The translations under genes and the position numbers were made by a program. A stretch of 64,000 nt of DNA, from NCBI RefSeq assembly GCF_007829335.1, contig NZ_VIWO01000003.1, forward strand, positions 310,001-374,000, read 5' to 3'. The notes under the pieces were generated by a model. It was not told the DNA's origin. It saw only the letters and a list, made by a program, of their open reading frames with translations, and searched no databases. Of the stretch, positions 42,406 to 50,614 are shown one piece after another. The first letter of the stretch is position 1; each line of letters starts with the position of its first letter. Source of the DNA: Chitinophaga polysaccharea (GTDB lineage Bacteria > Bacteroidota > Bacteroidia > Chitinophagales > Chitinophagaceae).

Positions 42406-43068
42406 ATGATACAGCAGCAAAAAGCGTTTTTATTTGATATGAATGGCACCATGATCAATGACATGGAATTCCACCTGGAAGGGTGGTTCAACATGTTGAA
42501 CAGGCTGGGCGCCAATCTTTCAAGAGAGGTAGTGAGGAGTCATATGTATGGTAAGAACGAAGAACTGCTGGTACGCATCTTCGGAGAAAACCACTTCACG
42601 CCGCAACAGATGAGCGAAATAGCTCATGAAAAAGAAGTACTGTACCAGGAAGCCTTTCGTCCTCACCTGGAGCTGATTGCCGGCTTACCTGCCTTCCTGG
42701 AAAAAGCCGCCGCCACACATATCCCCATGGCCATTGGCTCTGCGGCCAATGCATTTAATATCGACTACGTATTGGATAATCTGCATATCCGCCACTATAT
42801 GAGCGCCATCATCGGGGCCGAACAGGTTGCTACCAGTAAGCCCAACCCGGAAGTATTCCTGCAATGTGCTGCAGCGCTGGATATAGCGCCAGCCAACTGC
42901 ATCGTGTTTGAAGATGCACCCAAAGGGGTGGAAGCGGCATTGAATGCAGGTATGAAAGCCGTGGTGCTAACGACCATGCATACCCGCGGGGAATTTGCGG
43001 CCTACGATAATATTATCGCTTTCGTGACAGATTACACCGATCCGGTGTTGCAACAACTGTTGGCATAA
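42406..43068 (+). CDS. HAD-superfamily hydrolase, beta-phosphoglucomutase-like
   Basis: 220 residues of HAD subfamily IA. Motif I is FLFDMNGTMI (nucleophile Asp about 11, with Asn in place of the second Asp of DxD), motif II ... AIGSAANAFN, motif III around TSKPNPEVFL and motif IV IVFEDAPKGVEAA. A helical cap lies between. The wording resembles beta-phosphoglucomutase and sugar-phosphate phosphatases. The second Asp of motif I normally serves as acid/base, so Asn at that position (DMNGT) is worth noting and suggests altered activity. The open frame extends upstream over the terminator; the ATG at 42406 behind a perfect -7 box is the true start. A Nudix-type regulator follows after 77 bases. 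Confidence 0.85.
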   Translation: MIQQQKAFLFDMNGTMINDMEFHLEGWFNMLNRLGANLSREVVRSHMYGKNEELLVRIFGENHFTPQQMSEIAHEKEVLYQEAFRPHLELIAGLPAFLEKAAATHIPMAIGSAANAFNIDYVLDNLHIRHYMSAIIGAEQVATSKPNPEVFLQCAAALDIAPANCIVFEDAPKGVEAALNAGMKAVVLTTMHTRGEFAAYDNIIAFVTDYTDPVLQQLLA

Positions 43069-43145
43069 TTCCCGAATCTGACAATATAATTTCTTAATGT
43101 CAACAGGGAATTATAAATTGCTGGGTTATATAAAATTTTGCTGGT

Positions 43146-43850
43146 ATGACACGTTATTCCGGGCAGTCAAGAATGCTGGTGGCAGTTGACTGTATCATTT
43201 TTGGCTTTGATGGAGAAGCATTAAAACTGTTACTGATAAAGCGCGGGTTCGAGCCCCAGAAGAACAAATGGAGCCTGATGGGTGGGTTTGTACAACCCAA
43301 CGAAAGCTTTGAAACCGCCGCTGAACGTGTACTGCATAAGCTCACCGGCCTGGAAGGCGTATATATGGAACAGTTGTTTGCCTTCGGCGATCCTTCCCGC
43401 GATCCGGTAGAACGTACCGTATCCATCACCTACTTTGCACTGATAGACATTAACCAGTACAAGCTGCAGATCAGCGACGAATACCACGCTGAATGGATTG
43501 CCCTCGATCAGCTGCCGGACCTCATCTTCGACCATACCGAAATGGTAAAGATGGCCCAGGAAAAGCTCCGCTATAAAGCCGCTATACATCCCATCCTGTT
43601 TGAGCTGCTGCCACTGAAGTTTACCATTCCGCAACTTCAGCTCCTCTATGAAGCGGTATACGATGTTACTTTCGACAAACGTAACTTTAGCCGTAAAGTA
43701 TTGTCTACCGGCCTGCTCATCAAACAAAAGGATAAAGACCGCCTGAGCTCCAAGCGGGGCGCGTTCTATTTTAAACTGGACAAGCGCAAGTATAACGCGA
43801 AATTCAATGCCTTCCTGAACTTTGTGACAGATCCCGGCAACCTGCGCTGA
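43146..43850 (+). CDS. Nudix-fold transcriptional regulator with winged helix (NrtR/AraR-like)
   Basis: 234 residues. The first 140 form a Nudix fold (DCIIFGFDGEALKLLLIKRG, SLMGGFVQPNES), but the catalytic box is ruined: where the family needs REUxEExGU this protein has RVLHKLTGL, so metal-binding glutamates are missing. The C-terminal 85 residues (FTIPQLQLLYEAVYDVTFDK, NFSRKVLSTGLLI) form the winged helix of the NrtR/AraR group. Family knowledge: such proteins sense a sugar or ADP-ribose with the dead Nudix domain and bind DNA. Neighbours are a sugar-phosphate-type HAD enzyme (upstream) and a GH2 enzyme (tail to tail, 4 bases apart), so a sugar effector is plausible. Confidence 0.88.
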   Translation: MTRYSGQSRMLVAVDCIIFGFDGEALKLLLIKRGFEPQKNKWSLMGGFVQPNESFETAAERVLHKLTGLEGVYMEQLFAFGDPSRDPVERTVSITYFALIDINQYKLQISDEYHAEWIALDQLPDLIFDHTEMVKMAQEKLRYKAAIHPILFELLPLKFTIPQLQLLYEAVYDVTFDKRNFSRKVLSTGLLIKQKDKDRLSSKRGAFYFKLDKRKYNAKFNAFLNFVTDPGNLR

Positions 43851-43854
43851 TCCT

Positions 43855-46617
43855 TTACATACCAGCATCTATCCATATACGTCCACTGACCGGCGTATAA
43901 TTCAGCATCAGGTTGCCCTGGCTTTCAGGTCCCATCCGGGCAGCTTCCTGGAACTTGGTACCTATGGGCGAAATAGCACTCATAAAACCGATATCTCCGT
44001 CTGGAAAGGCAGGCGCCGTATAGTTGTTGCCCGCTCCCTTGGGTGACTGGGGACGAAAGACCTGCAAAAACGTACCCTCATTACCGATATAAAAGGTAAC
44101 CGGGTTACTGGTGGTGTAAAAAGTAGCCCGGCGCACCTGTGCATGATACCCTTTAAACTCAGGATACTCCCAGCTCTCACCGGTCACTGTATTATTATAG
44201 GTTTTAAACCAGCTGCCAAACTGCTGCCCCTGCAACCGGTTTTTCCATACCCGGTACGGCCCTTCGCCAATCCAGGCCATTCCCTTCACCATATTTTCCG
44301 GGTAGTTAAAGGTAATGCCGGTAAACGGCGTTTCTCCTTTTACGCCATAGCTATAATCCAGCTGGGCGGGGACGCCGGCCTTAATCGTCCATTTTACCTG
44401 GAGAAAACCATTGCCTTCATAACGGGCAGTAACAATGTAACCGCTGTCGCCCGGGCTATGACTGAACTGTTGCAGGGTTTGCGTTACGCCCGCCAGCACC
44501 GGCCCATTGCTGAGTGGCACCACCCGCCCGTTGGCAACGATATGCATAAGCTGACCACTGGTACGGCTAAACGCATACCGGGCATTGCCGGCAGTAACGT
44601 TTAAGGTATCTCCGCTAACCATGGCTGTCACCTGTTGTCCGTTGGCAGTGGCTGCCGGCGGCGCCGGCGACCGTAAAGGCCAGCTCTTTTGTAAGATCTC
44701 CCGTCCATAAGGGTCGGTCACCGTAATATATAGCACGTCGGCCTGCTCCCAGTCCCGGGGATGTGCCAGTTGCAGGAAACCTTTGGTATGTGGCGCTAAT
44801 GCCGGCGCAGTAATATAACCAGCATTGATGGTATCTGCCCGGTTATCTTTTCCGGGAGAAGGCAACCGCAGCAGCTGCCACCGGAACCCGCACTGGGAGA
44901 GAGATGTATAGTCATAACAGTTCTCCACAGGTATACGGCCGTTGAAGGCGGCTGTAATAACAGGCAATGATATTTGTACCGGCGACCAGGTGTCTTTGAT
45001 GGCATAAAAGCTGCCCTCTTTCTCCCGGTGAGGGCCTACAATGCCATCAGGGGCATGATTCCCGTCGGTATCTATCCATCCGTCTTTATCAGTGCGCACC
45101 AGCCCCTCGTCCGCCAATACCCACAGGAAGCCGCCACCACCCCGTGGATGCTGGGAAATACGCGCCCAAAAGTCCTGTAACCCGGCGCCCATACCGCCAT
45201 CGTACAGGCCATGCATAAACTCGGTGGGCATCAGGATATCCTGCTGGTCATATAAGCTTGAATTCACTATGTAGTTGTAGTCGGGATAGTGTTTGGTGTC
45301 TATGCCGCTGTATCGCTCCCAGGGATGTAAGACCGGCCGCTGTTGCGGATCATAAAGGGCATAGTCGCCATCCAGGGCCCGATTAAAACCACCTTCATTA
45401 CCATTATCCCAGAAGATGACGGAAGGGTGGTTAACGTCCCGTACCACCAGCTCTTTTACCAGCCGCCGCCCGGTAACAGTATCGTAAGCGGCCTGCCAGC
45501 CGGTAAGTTCGTCCAGTACAAAAAGTCCCAGTGAATCGCATACATCCAGGAAGTGCTCATCCGGCGGGTAATGCGACATGCGCACCGCATTCATGTTCAT
45601 CTCTTTCATGAGGTTTACATCCAGTATGCTGATGTCTTTACTCAGCGTGCGACCGGTTTCCGGCCACGCGCTGTGACGGTTTACACCTTTTAGCAATACC
45701 CGCACACCATTCACGTATATCCCATCCCGTGGGCGTACCGCGATGGTGCGGAAGCCAAAGGGCTGCGTAACGCTGTGCACTACCAGGGAACCGTTCTTCA
45801 CCTGTATGACCGCCTGGTAACGATGGGGAAACTCAGCGCTCCAGGTGCGGGGACGCGCCACCTGCTGCTGTAACGTATACAGGCGCTCGTCTGGAAGTGT
45901 AGTATATGCTTTCTCGTTGGCGATGACAGCCTCTTGTACCGGCTTGCCATCGAAACTAAATACTTGTGCGCTGATGGTATATCCGGCAGGAAGGTTGTTG
46001 GTAAATACCTGCACGGTAAAGTCGCCTTTGGCGGTAGCATTAATAGCCAGACGGTTAATATGTACCCTGGGCTTTACTTCCAGGTAAACGGGCCGGTAAA
46101 TGCCGCCCAATACCCAAAAATCGCCGTTGCGCTCAGCCCTGTTCACACTGGCATTGGCCGACATTTTACTCACTGTTACCTCCAGCAGGTTGCTGCCCTT
46201 ATGTAATAGTTTGCTGATATCGTAGCTGAACCGGTAAAAACCGCCCTGGTGGATGGCGCCGGCAACGCGACCATTGATTTTTACGTCGGCATCGGTCATC
46301 ACCCCGTCAAATACCAGGTTTACCTGCTGCTGTTGCCAGTTGGCAGGCGCCTCAAAACGATAACGATAGCTGCCTTTTTCATCTGCCTTTATTTTATCAT
46401 GTCCGTAGTTGTAACTACCAAATCCCTGCTGTTCCCAATTGGAAGGAACGGGAATGGTAGTCCACTGTCCGCTTTTGCGGCCGCCGGAACAATAAAAGTC
46501 CCAGTTAATGGTATGATCTTTATCGGTGCCGGAAAGATAGATGCGTTGGGTTTCCTGTGCGAACGTGGTCTGCAGGTATAATAGGGCCGACAGGAGTAAA
46601 GCAATGCGTACTGACAT
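43855..46617 (-). CDS. Glycoside hydrolase family 2, beta-galactosidase-like
   Basis: 920 residues. A Sec signal (LLLSALLYLQTTFAQ) precedes a jelly-roll (TIPVPSNWEQQGFGSYNYGH), an immunoglobulin-like domain, and the TIM barrel (about 310-600) with GVNRHSAWPETGRTL, MNAVRMSHYPPDEHFLDVCD and the probable acid/base Glu in WDNGNEGG. The probable nucleophile Glu is in PTEFMHG. C-terminal beta domains resemble the small-chain domain of LacZ. A periplasmic or outer enzyme releasing terminal beta-linked sugars, probably galactose; other GH2 specificities remain open. ATG at 46617 is taken because the earlier start would add an odd hydrophobic stretch and cross the terminator. Convergent with the Nudix regulator. 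Confidence 0.88.
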   Translation of the reverse strand: MSVRIALLLSALLYLQTTFAQETQRIYLSGTDKDHTINWDFYCSGGRKSGQWTTIPVPSNWEQQGFGSYNYGHDKIKADEKGSYRYRFEAPANWQQQQVNLVFDGVMTDADVKINGRVAGAIHQGGFYRFSYDISKLLHKGSNLLEVTVSKMSANASVNRAERNGDFWVLGGIYRPVYLEVKPRVHINRLAINATAKGDFTVQVFTNNLPAGYTISAQVFSFDGKPVQEAVIANEKAYTTLPDERLYTLQQQVARPRTWSAEFPHRYQAVIQVKNGSLVVHSVTQPFGFRTIAVRPRDGIYVNGVRVLLKGVNRHSAWPETGRTLSKDISILDVNLMKEMNMNAVRMSHYPPDEHFLDVCDSLGLFVLDELTGWQAAYDTVTGRRLVKELVVRDVNHPSVIFWDNGNEGGFNRALDGDYALYDPQQRPVLHPWERYSGIDTKHYPDYNYIVNSSLYDQQDILMPTEFMHGLYDGGMGAGLQDFWARISQHPRGGGGFLWVLADEGLVRTDKDGWIDTDGNHAPDGIVGPHREKEGSFYAIKDTWSPVQISLPVITAAFNGRIPVENCYDYTSLSQCGFRWQLLRLPSPGKDNRADTINAGYITAPALAPHTKGFLQLAHPRDWEQADVLYITVTDPYGREILQKSWPLRSPAPPAATANGQQVTAMVSGDTLNVTAGNARYAFSRTSGQLMHIVANGRVVPLSNGPVLAGVTQTLQQFSHSPGDSGYIVTARYEGNGFLQVKWTIKAGVPAQLDYSYGVKGETPFTGITFNYPENMVKGMAWIGEGPYRVWKNRLQGQQFGSWFKTYNNTVTGESWEYPEFKGYHAQVRRATFYTTSNPVTFYIGNEGTFLQVFRPQSPKGAGNNYTAPAFPDGDIGFMSAISPIGTKFQEAARMGPESQGNLMLNYTPVSGRIWIDAGM

Positions 46618-46659
46618 AACTGGAATTTTAAAAATGCCCTTAAAAATAAAAAAAGAAAA

Positions 46660-46701
46660 GGCCAATACCAGTAAAGTTTTCACTTCTACCAGGTATTGGC
46701 C
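46660..46701 (-). terminator. Terminator of the phosphatase fusion gene
   Basis: 10-bp stem (46660-46669 GGCCAATACC with 46692-46701) and, on the minus strand, a following T-rich run (complement of 46641-46659). It lies 29 bases after the phosphatase gene's stop and insulates the GH2 gene. Confidence 0.75.
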
Positions 46702-46729
46702 GGTGGCTATTTACAGGGCCCGTTGCCAA

Positions 46730-48559
46730 CTAGCGTTTGAAGCAGGCCATCATTTTCTTAAAAATCTCATTATTCTCATATACTCCCCGGAAAAGCTGGG
46801 AGTTAGGACCATAGGCAAATACCATCACCGGGATGCCGGTATGGTCGTTGGTAGCAAAATGGCCGCGCAGCGTGCCTTTGGCAATATCGCCATCCATGAG
46901 GGCGAGGCCGCCGGTTTCATGGTCAGCAGTTACAATCACGGTCGTCTGCTTATCCTGGTCGGCAAAGCGTAAGGCTTCTCCTACGGCTTCATCGAAATCG
47001 AGCATCTCACGTACCAGGTAATCCAGGTCGTTCATATGACCACCCTGGTCAATACGCGAGCCTTCTACCATCAAAAAGAAGCCTTTGCCGGAAGCATTGA
47101 GCTGCTGTAAAGCTTTCTTCAGCGCTGTTTTCAGGTAGTTGCCCCGGCCATTGCGCATGGAACTCACTACTTTATTAGGGAGAATAACCAGGGTACGGTT
47201 TTTCGTAGTGGCGTTCCAGTTATCGAGGTTATCATATACCTGTATGCCGGAAGTCGCCAGTTGCGGGCCGAAGTCTTTGTCGAGCGATTCCCGGCCGCCG
47301 CCTACTGCCAGTTGCAGTTTGCTGTTCAGCAGCTGACGCTCCAGGGTATAGGTACTATCACGGTCAGCTGTGTGGCCGTAGAAAGAAGCAGGCGTGGCGC
47401 CGGTAATTTCTTCGGTCACAATGACGCCGCTCTGCACGCCTTTAGGCGCCAGTATTTCCGGCAATACCGGGATAGACACGTAAGTATTGTCGAGACCAAT
47501 GGCGCGGTTATGCGTTTTCTGCCCGGTACCCATGGCGGACCCGCCGGCAGCAGAATCAGTGTGGTAATTGTCAGTAGACTGGGTTTTGGATAAGCCCAGC
47601 TGTTTCATCTGGAAGATGTTCAGCGCACCTTTGTTGGCGGTATAACCGGAAAACATTTCTGCCAGGCCGGTACCATCACCAATCATCAGGATCACGTTTT
47701 TAGAACGTACCTGGGTAGCATCGGATACATACGTAGGCGTATATACGGGATGTACCGGCATATTGGAAGCGGTGTTGTGTTGGGTATTGTGCAACACATC
47801 ATATAACTCTTCCGGATGGTCGGAGCCAATCCAGTCTACGCCCAGGTCCATCAGCTTATAATAAGTAGAGCGGGTGGAAGGCGCGCCCCAGAAGCGAAAC
47901 GCATAGCCCTGCTGGTGTACCCGTTCTATGACATGGGTTACCTTTTCCAACTCTGCCGGTACCAGCGTGCCTTTGCCATTCCAATGACTATAGGCACCAA
48001 AGTCAACGCTCAGCATGGCAATGCGCGATTTTAACGCTGCCGGGTATACGCTGTCGGGTCGGCCATCGAAGAAAAAGATGGGATCGTATTTAGACCATTC
48101 TGCCATAGGAGGTAAGTTCCCGGAGACGACCAGCTTCACAGCGGCAGGGTTCTGGCTGCGGTCAAAATACTGGCGATAGGGGAGTAACAGTTCCTGTAAT
48201 GCCTGTAACGTAGGACTACCGGCTGTTTTCAGATCTATCAGTAACTGCATGGGAGCACCGTTAGCATAGGGTTTCCCATTATAAAGCGCAAACTGTCGCA
48301 GTACCGGTTGCAGGTACATTTCTTTAAAAGTGCGGAAAGGAGTGATAGCACTGGGATCGTGGGCCACATAGAGTACACCGTCTTTCAGGTGTATATCGGC
48401 TTCAATGGAACCAAACTGGAGTGAAGCAGCGGCATAAAAAGGAGTAGCCCGTTCATAGTCATTATGGGAGTGTGCATTGGCCATGGTATACTGTTGCATT
48501 TGGGCCTGTGCACTGCCGGCCAGTAGTATACCTGATAGTATGGGCAGAAAATTCTTCAT
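46730..48559 (-). CDS. Glycerophosphodiesterase-like / alkaline phosphatase fusion
   Basis: 609 residues in two halves behind a signal peptide (SGILLAGSAQAQ). The first half (about 22-265) resembles GDPD/PI-PLC phosphodiesterases: ANAHSHNDYERATPFY, GSIEADIHLKDGVLYVAHDP, LLIDLKTAG. The second half (about 285-605) is alkaline phosphatase: KNVILMIGDGTGLAEM with the first metal Asp, nucleophile Ser in TDSAAGGSAMGTG, EGSRIDQGGHMND and VIVTADHETGG with metal-binding residues. The intact key residues imply a working phosphatase. Together they could free phosphate from diesters in two steps in the periplasm (inferred). Monocistronic, with its own terminator. ATG at 48559 directly precedes the signal peptide. 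Confidence 0.9.
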   Translation of the reverse strand: MKNFLPILSGILLAGSAQAQMQQYTMANAHSHNDYERATPFYAAASLQFGSIEADIHLKDGVLYVAHDPSAITPFRTFKEMYLQPVLRQFALYNGKPYANGAPMQLLIDLKTAGSPTLQALQELLLPYRQYFDRSQNPAAVKLVVSGNLPPMAEWSKYDPIFFFDGRPDSVYPAALKSRIAMLSVDFGAYSHWNGKGTLVPAELEKVTHVIERVHQQGYAFRFWGAPSTRSTYYKLMDLGVDWIGSDHPEELYDVLHNTQHNTASNMPVHPVYTPTYVSDATQVRSKNVILMIGDGTGLAEMFSGYTANKGALNIFQMKQLGLSKTQSTDNYHTDSAAGGSAMGTGQKTHNRAIGLDNTYVSIPVLPEILAPKGVQSGVIVTEEITGATPASFYGHTADRDSTYTLERQLLNSKLQLAVGGGRESLDKDFGPQLATSGIQVYDNLDNWNATTKNRTLVILPNKVVSSMRNGRGNYLKTALKKALQQLNASGKGFFLMVEGSRIDQGGHMNDLDYLVREMLDFDEAVGEALRFADQDKQTTVIVTADHETGGLALMDGDIAKGTLRGHFATNDHTGIPVMVFAYGPNSQLFRGVYENNEIFKKMMACFKR

Positions 48560-48638
48560 TGTATCCTAAAATCTGATTTATAACCTGTTAAATGGGAAAA
48601 GTACCCGTTTTAAGGGGCCAAAGTTGACATAATCCTAT

Positions 48639-48669
48639 CTTGTATCCATACACCGCGACTTTATCTTTG
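48639..48669 (+). promoter_or_regulatory. Promoter-like sequence with no annotated gene behind it
   Basis: TTG at 48640-48642, 19 bases, then TATCTTTG (48662-48669), an exact -7 match at consensus spacing on the plus strand. The only downstream genes are on the opposite strand; it would drive a short transcript running antisense into the hydrolase at 48808. The remaining bases of 48560-48807 show no gene. Confidence 0.45.
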
Positions 48670-48807
48670 TGTTAATTGTTCCGATAGAAAAATCGATTTA
48701 GTCCTGGCTTCGGACAGCAAGATATATTTTTTGACAGCAAAAGAAAAACGTTGGAATCGGTGGGAAGGAAAATGGTGGTTACAGGCTAAACGGAAAATAA
48801 GTCGGCA

Positions 48808-49353
48808 TCAGAGGGTAGGCCAGTTTTGTATCAGCGCTTTCAGGAGATTCTGGCCTTCCTGCCATTCACCCAAACCTGATTCACTGTTAATATGGCCTTT
48901 GGCGCCCGCATTCACAAAACGGCTGCCCCAGTGGTTGGCTAAAAAAGCTGCTCTTTCCAGCGTACAATAGGGATCATTGGTACTGGCAACTACCATAGTA
49001 GGAAAGGGCAGCTTCTCCAAAGGAATAGGAGAAAAGCCTTGCGCCTCCGGAAGGAAGTCCGGTCTTTCGGCATCTGCAGGCGCTACCAGCAAAGCGCCGG
49101 TAATTTTCAACCTGGTTTTTCCTGCCCAATGCACCAATGCTATACAGGCCAGGCTGTGGGCAGCAATCACTACCTGTGGGCCGGCATCCGCCACTGCCTG
49201 CTCTATGCTGGCTACCCAATCCTCGCATACCGGGGCATCCCAGCTGCGCTGCTCAATCCGTCTGGTACCTGGTATCAGCTGCTCCCACAGTGTTTGCCAG
49301 TGTAATGGCCCGGAGCTACCTAGTCCGGGCGCTGTCAGAACTTTAATTTCCAT
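48808..49353 (-). CDS. RBBP9/YdeN-family serine hydrolase
   Basis: 181 residues, the compact size of this alpha/beta hydrolase family. The N-terminus reads VLTAPGLGSSGPLHWQTLWE; the nucleophile Ser lies in VIAAHSLACI (about residue 69), Asp in VASTNDPYCTLERA and His in NAGAKGHINSESGLGEW, all typical of RBBP9/YdeN. No signal peptide. Members are small esterases of largely unknown substrate. The open frame extends 48 codons upstream, but only the ATG at 49353 starts the conserved fold. A -7-like TATCTTTC (one mismatch) precedes it on the minus strand. The gene stands alone. Confidence 0.85.
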   Translation of the reverse strand: MEIKVLTAPGLGSSGPLHWQTLWEQLIPGTRRIEQRSWDAPVCEDWVASIEQAVADAGPQVVIAAHSLACIALVHWAGKTRLKITGALLVAPADAERPDFLPEAQGFSPIPLEKLPFPTMVVASTNDPYCTLERAAFLANHWGSRFVNAGAKGHINSESGLGEWQEGQNLLKALIQNWPTL

Positions 49354-49451
49354 GACAAGAAGCGTTGTATGTTGAAAGATAGTAAAAGAATAAGGAATAA
49401 CACAGGGCGATTTACAGACCGGCCATGAACAAGGCCTGCCACAAAAAAATA

Positions 49452-49473
49452 GCCGGTACTGGAAAGTACCGGC
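49452..49473 (-). terminator. Terminator hairpin with T run
   Basis: Perfect 9-bp stem GCCGGTACT / AGTACCGGC with GGAA loop, followed on the minus strand by a run of seven T (complement of 49442-49451). Confidence 0.75.
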
Positions 49474-49529
49474 AACAGGTAACAACCAAAACAGCATTAT
49501 TAATACTGAGTATCGTCGATTTTAAAAAT

Positions 49530-49553
49530 ACCGGCAGGAATATTCCCGCCGGT
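49530..49553 (-). terminator. Second hairpin after the gene remnants
   Basis: 24-base palindrome with one mismatched pair (ACCGGCAGGAAT / ATTCCCGCCGGT), 17 bases after the stop of the remnant frame, followed on the minus strand by TATTTTTAAAA. Two terminators in tandem here suggest the upstream unit was once a strongly expressed operon. Confidence 0.65.
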
Positions 49554-49569
49554 GTACATAAGTGGATTT

Positions 49570-49884
49570 TTAAAATACAAACCCTTTCCGCTTGAACATC
49601 CAGATATTACGCCAGCCATCTCCCTGCTGTACCAGCGTCATCTCGTTTCGTTCAGCTTTATAATATTGTAAGCAACATTGTCGCCCAGCTAATTTTACTA
49701 CTATATTAACCCCGGGAAGCGGCGCGCTATCTTTGGCATCCAGTACCTTGCCGGTAATGGTTTGTTTTACTGAGTGCATATAGGTGTTTCCGTTAATAAC
49801 GGAGGCCAATAACGTGGATGGAGCAATCGTCCATAAGACATACTGCCGCGGAATAAAATTGCTGATGGCGTACCTGTTTTTCAT
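49570..49884 (-). pseudogene. Carboxypeptidase-regulatory-like remnant, probably a SusC N-terminal fragment
   Basis: A 104-codon frame. Residues about 38-65 (VKQTITGKVLDAKDSAPLPG then VNIVVK) are the start of the CarboxypepD_reg domain found at the N-terminus of SusC proteins. Nothing before or after it fits a known protein: no signal peptide, no plug, and the last 35 residues look out of frame. Its ATG overlaps the TGA of the preceding GH31-like fragment (ATGA). I read it as a decayed piece of a SusC gene, though a real short protein cannot be ruled out. Confidence 0.5.
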
Positions 49885-50066
49885 GTGAACGTTATATGAA
49901 TCACTTTGTCTGACACCACCTGTAATTTTATCTGCCTGGCGCCGTTACGGGCGGGCTGTTTTAAATGCACTACTATACCATCCGACAGTTTATCTACCTG
50001 ACCGGCAAAACATCCCGTGGTAAGAAGTGTGGCTGGTACAGTCGGTATCGCCCTCTTTATCTGCAT
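49881..50066 (-). pseudogene. GH31 glucosidase/xylosidase N-terminal remnant
   Basis: A 61-codon frame with a damaged signal-like N-terminus (TVPATLLTTGCFAG) followed by DKLSDGIVVHLKQPARNGAR and QIKLQVVSDKVIHITFT. That wording is what I recall from the N-terminal domain of Bacteroidota GH31 alpha-xylosidases/glucosidases, which should continue for more than 700 residues. Here it stops. The catalytic part is absent from the window. Likely a deletion remnant. Confidence 0.5.
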
Positions 50067-50314
50067 AACTTGACTGGATTTTACCTTGATGGAACGTGGT
50101 TGCTGGTGATAGGTAACTGATCTTTTTCCAAAACGTGTTTACTTCAAAACATGTGGAAACAAAAATAAATGGCCCCCCGGATTCACAGGGTATGGATATG
50201 TTTTAGATGTGGGGCGATTATGTTAATCTGTTCCGGCTGCGGGGCAACAGAATGATAGGTAACAGGGTATAAAATGTTAATTCAGAAAGATGTGAGTGGT
50301 TGATTTTGAGTGAG

Positions 50315-50419
50315 TTAAATCATGAATAAGCCGATGAGCGATGCGGTAATCAAACCATACAGGATGATCTCTATTAATAAATACAAACGGTTGCTCTTCT
50401 TAAAATTGTGCTTGAACAT
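50315..50419 (-). CDS. 34-residue membrane microprotein
   Basis: A short open frame: MFKHNFKKSNRLY (basic head), then about 20 hydrophobic residues (LLIEIILYGLITASLIGLFM) ending in Ile and TAA. It has an ATG and, 24 bases upstream, an exact -7 box TAATTTTG on the minus strand. Basic head plus one helix is the classic form of small regulatory or stress membrane proteins. I do not recognise a family. The promoter match and the sensible helix are the only evidence; chance remains possible in so short a frame. Confidence 0.5.
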   Translation of the reverse strand: MFKHNFKKSNRLYLLIEIILYGLITASLIGLFMI

Positions 50420-50440
50420 AGACAGATGTAATAGTTTCCA

Positions 50441-50461
50441 GGGCAAAATTATCTATTGCCC
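50441..50461 (-). promoter_or_regulatory. -7 box and overlapping dyad before the microprotein
   Basis: On the minus strand TAATTTTG (complement of 50444-50451) matches TAnnTTTG exactly. It lies within an inverted repeat GGGCAA (50441-50446) / TTGCCC (50456-50461), so a repressor could cover it. No -33 TTTG is seen at the expected distance. Confidence 0.45.
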
Positions 50462-50513
50462 CCCGTTGTGAGGGGACCCGTTTCGTTATTTAATAGGGTA
50501 GGTTTGTTTTAAA

Positions 50514-50614
50514 AGAGCGGAAAGCATAAAGCTCTTATAGTAGATAGCAATTTTATCACTTGTTGGCCATTCGCTACAATCGCTTTATGCTTTCCGCTTT
50601 ATGCTTTCTGCTCT
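50514..50614. repeat. Inverted repeat sharing the GAAAGCATAAAGC core with 6863-6972
   Basis: Left arm AGCGGAAAGCATAAAGC (50516-50532) pairs exactly with 50582-50598. A second right-hand copy (50597-50614) pairs with 50514-50531 with one mismatch. The right side overlaps the 3' end of the hybrid sensor gene and encodes its last residues. Same core as the 39-bp repeat near 6900. Confidence 0.75.

Noticed and set aside
48731..48970. 79-codon plus-strand frame downstream of the orphan promoter
   Set aside because: Starts with TTG, mostly antisense to the RBBP9-like gene, and shows no domain; the promoter is kept as a finding but not this frame.
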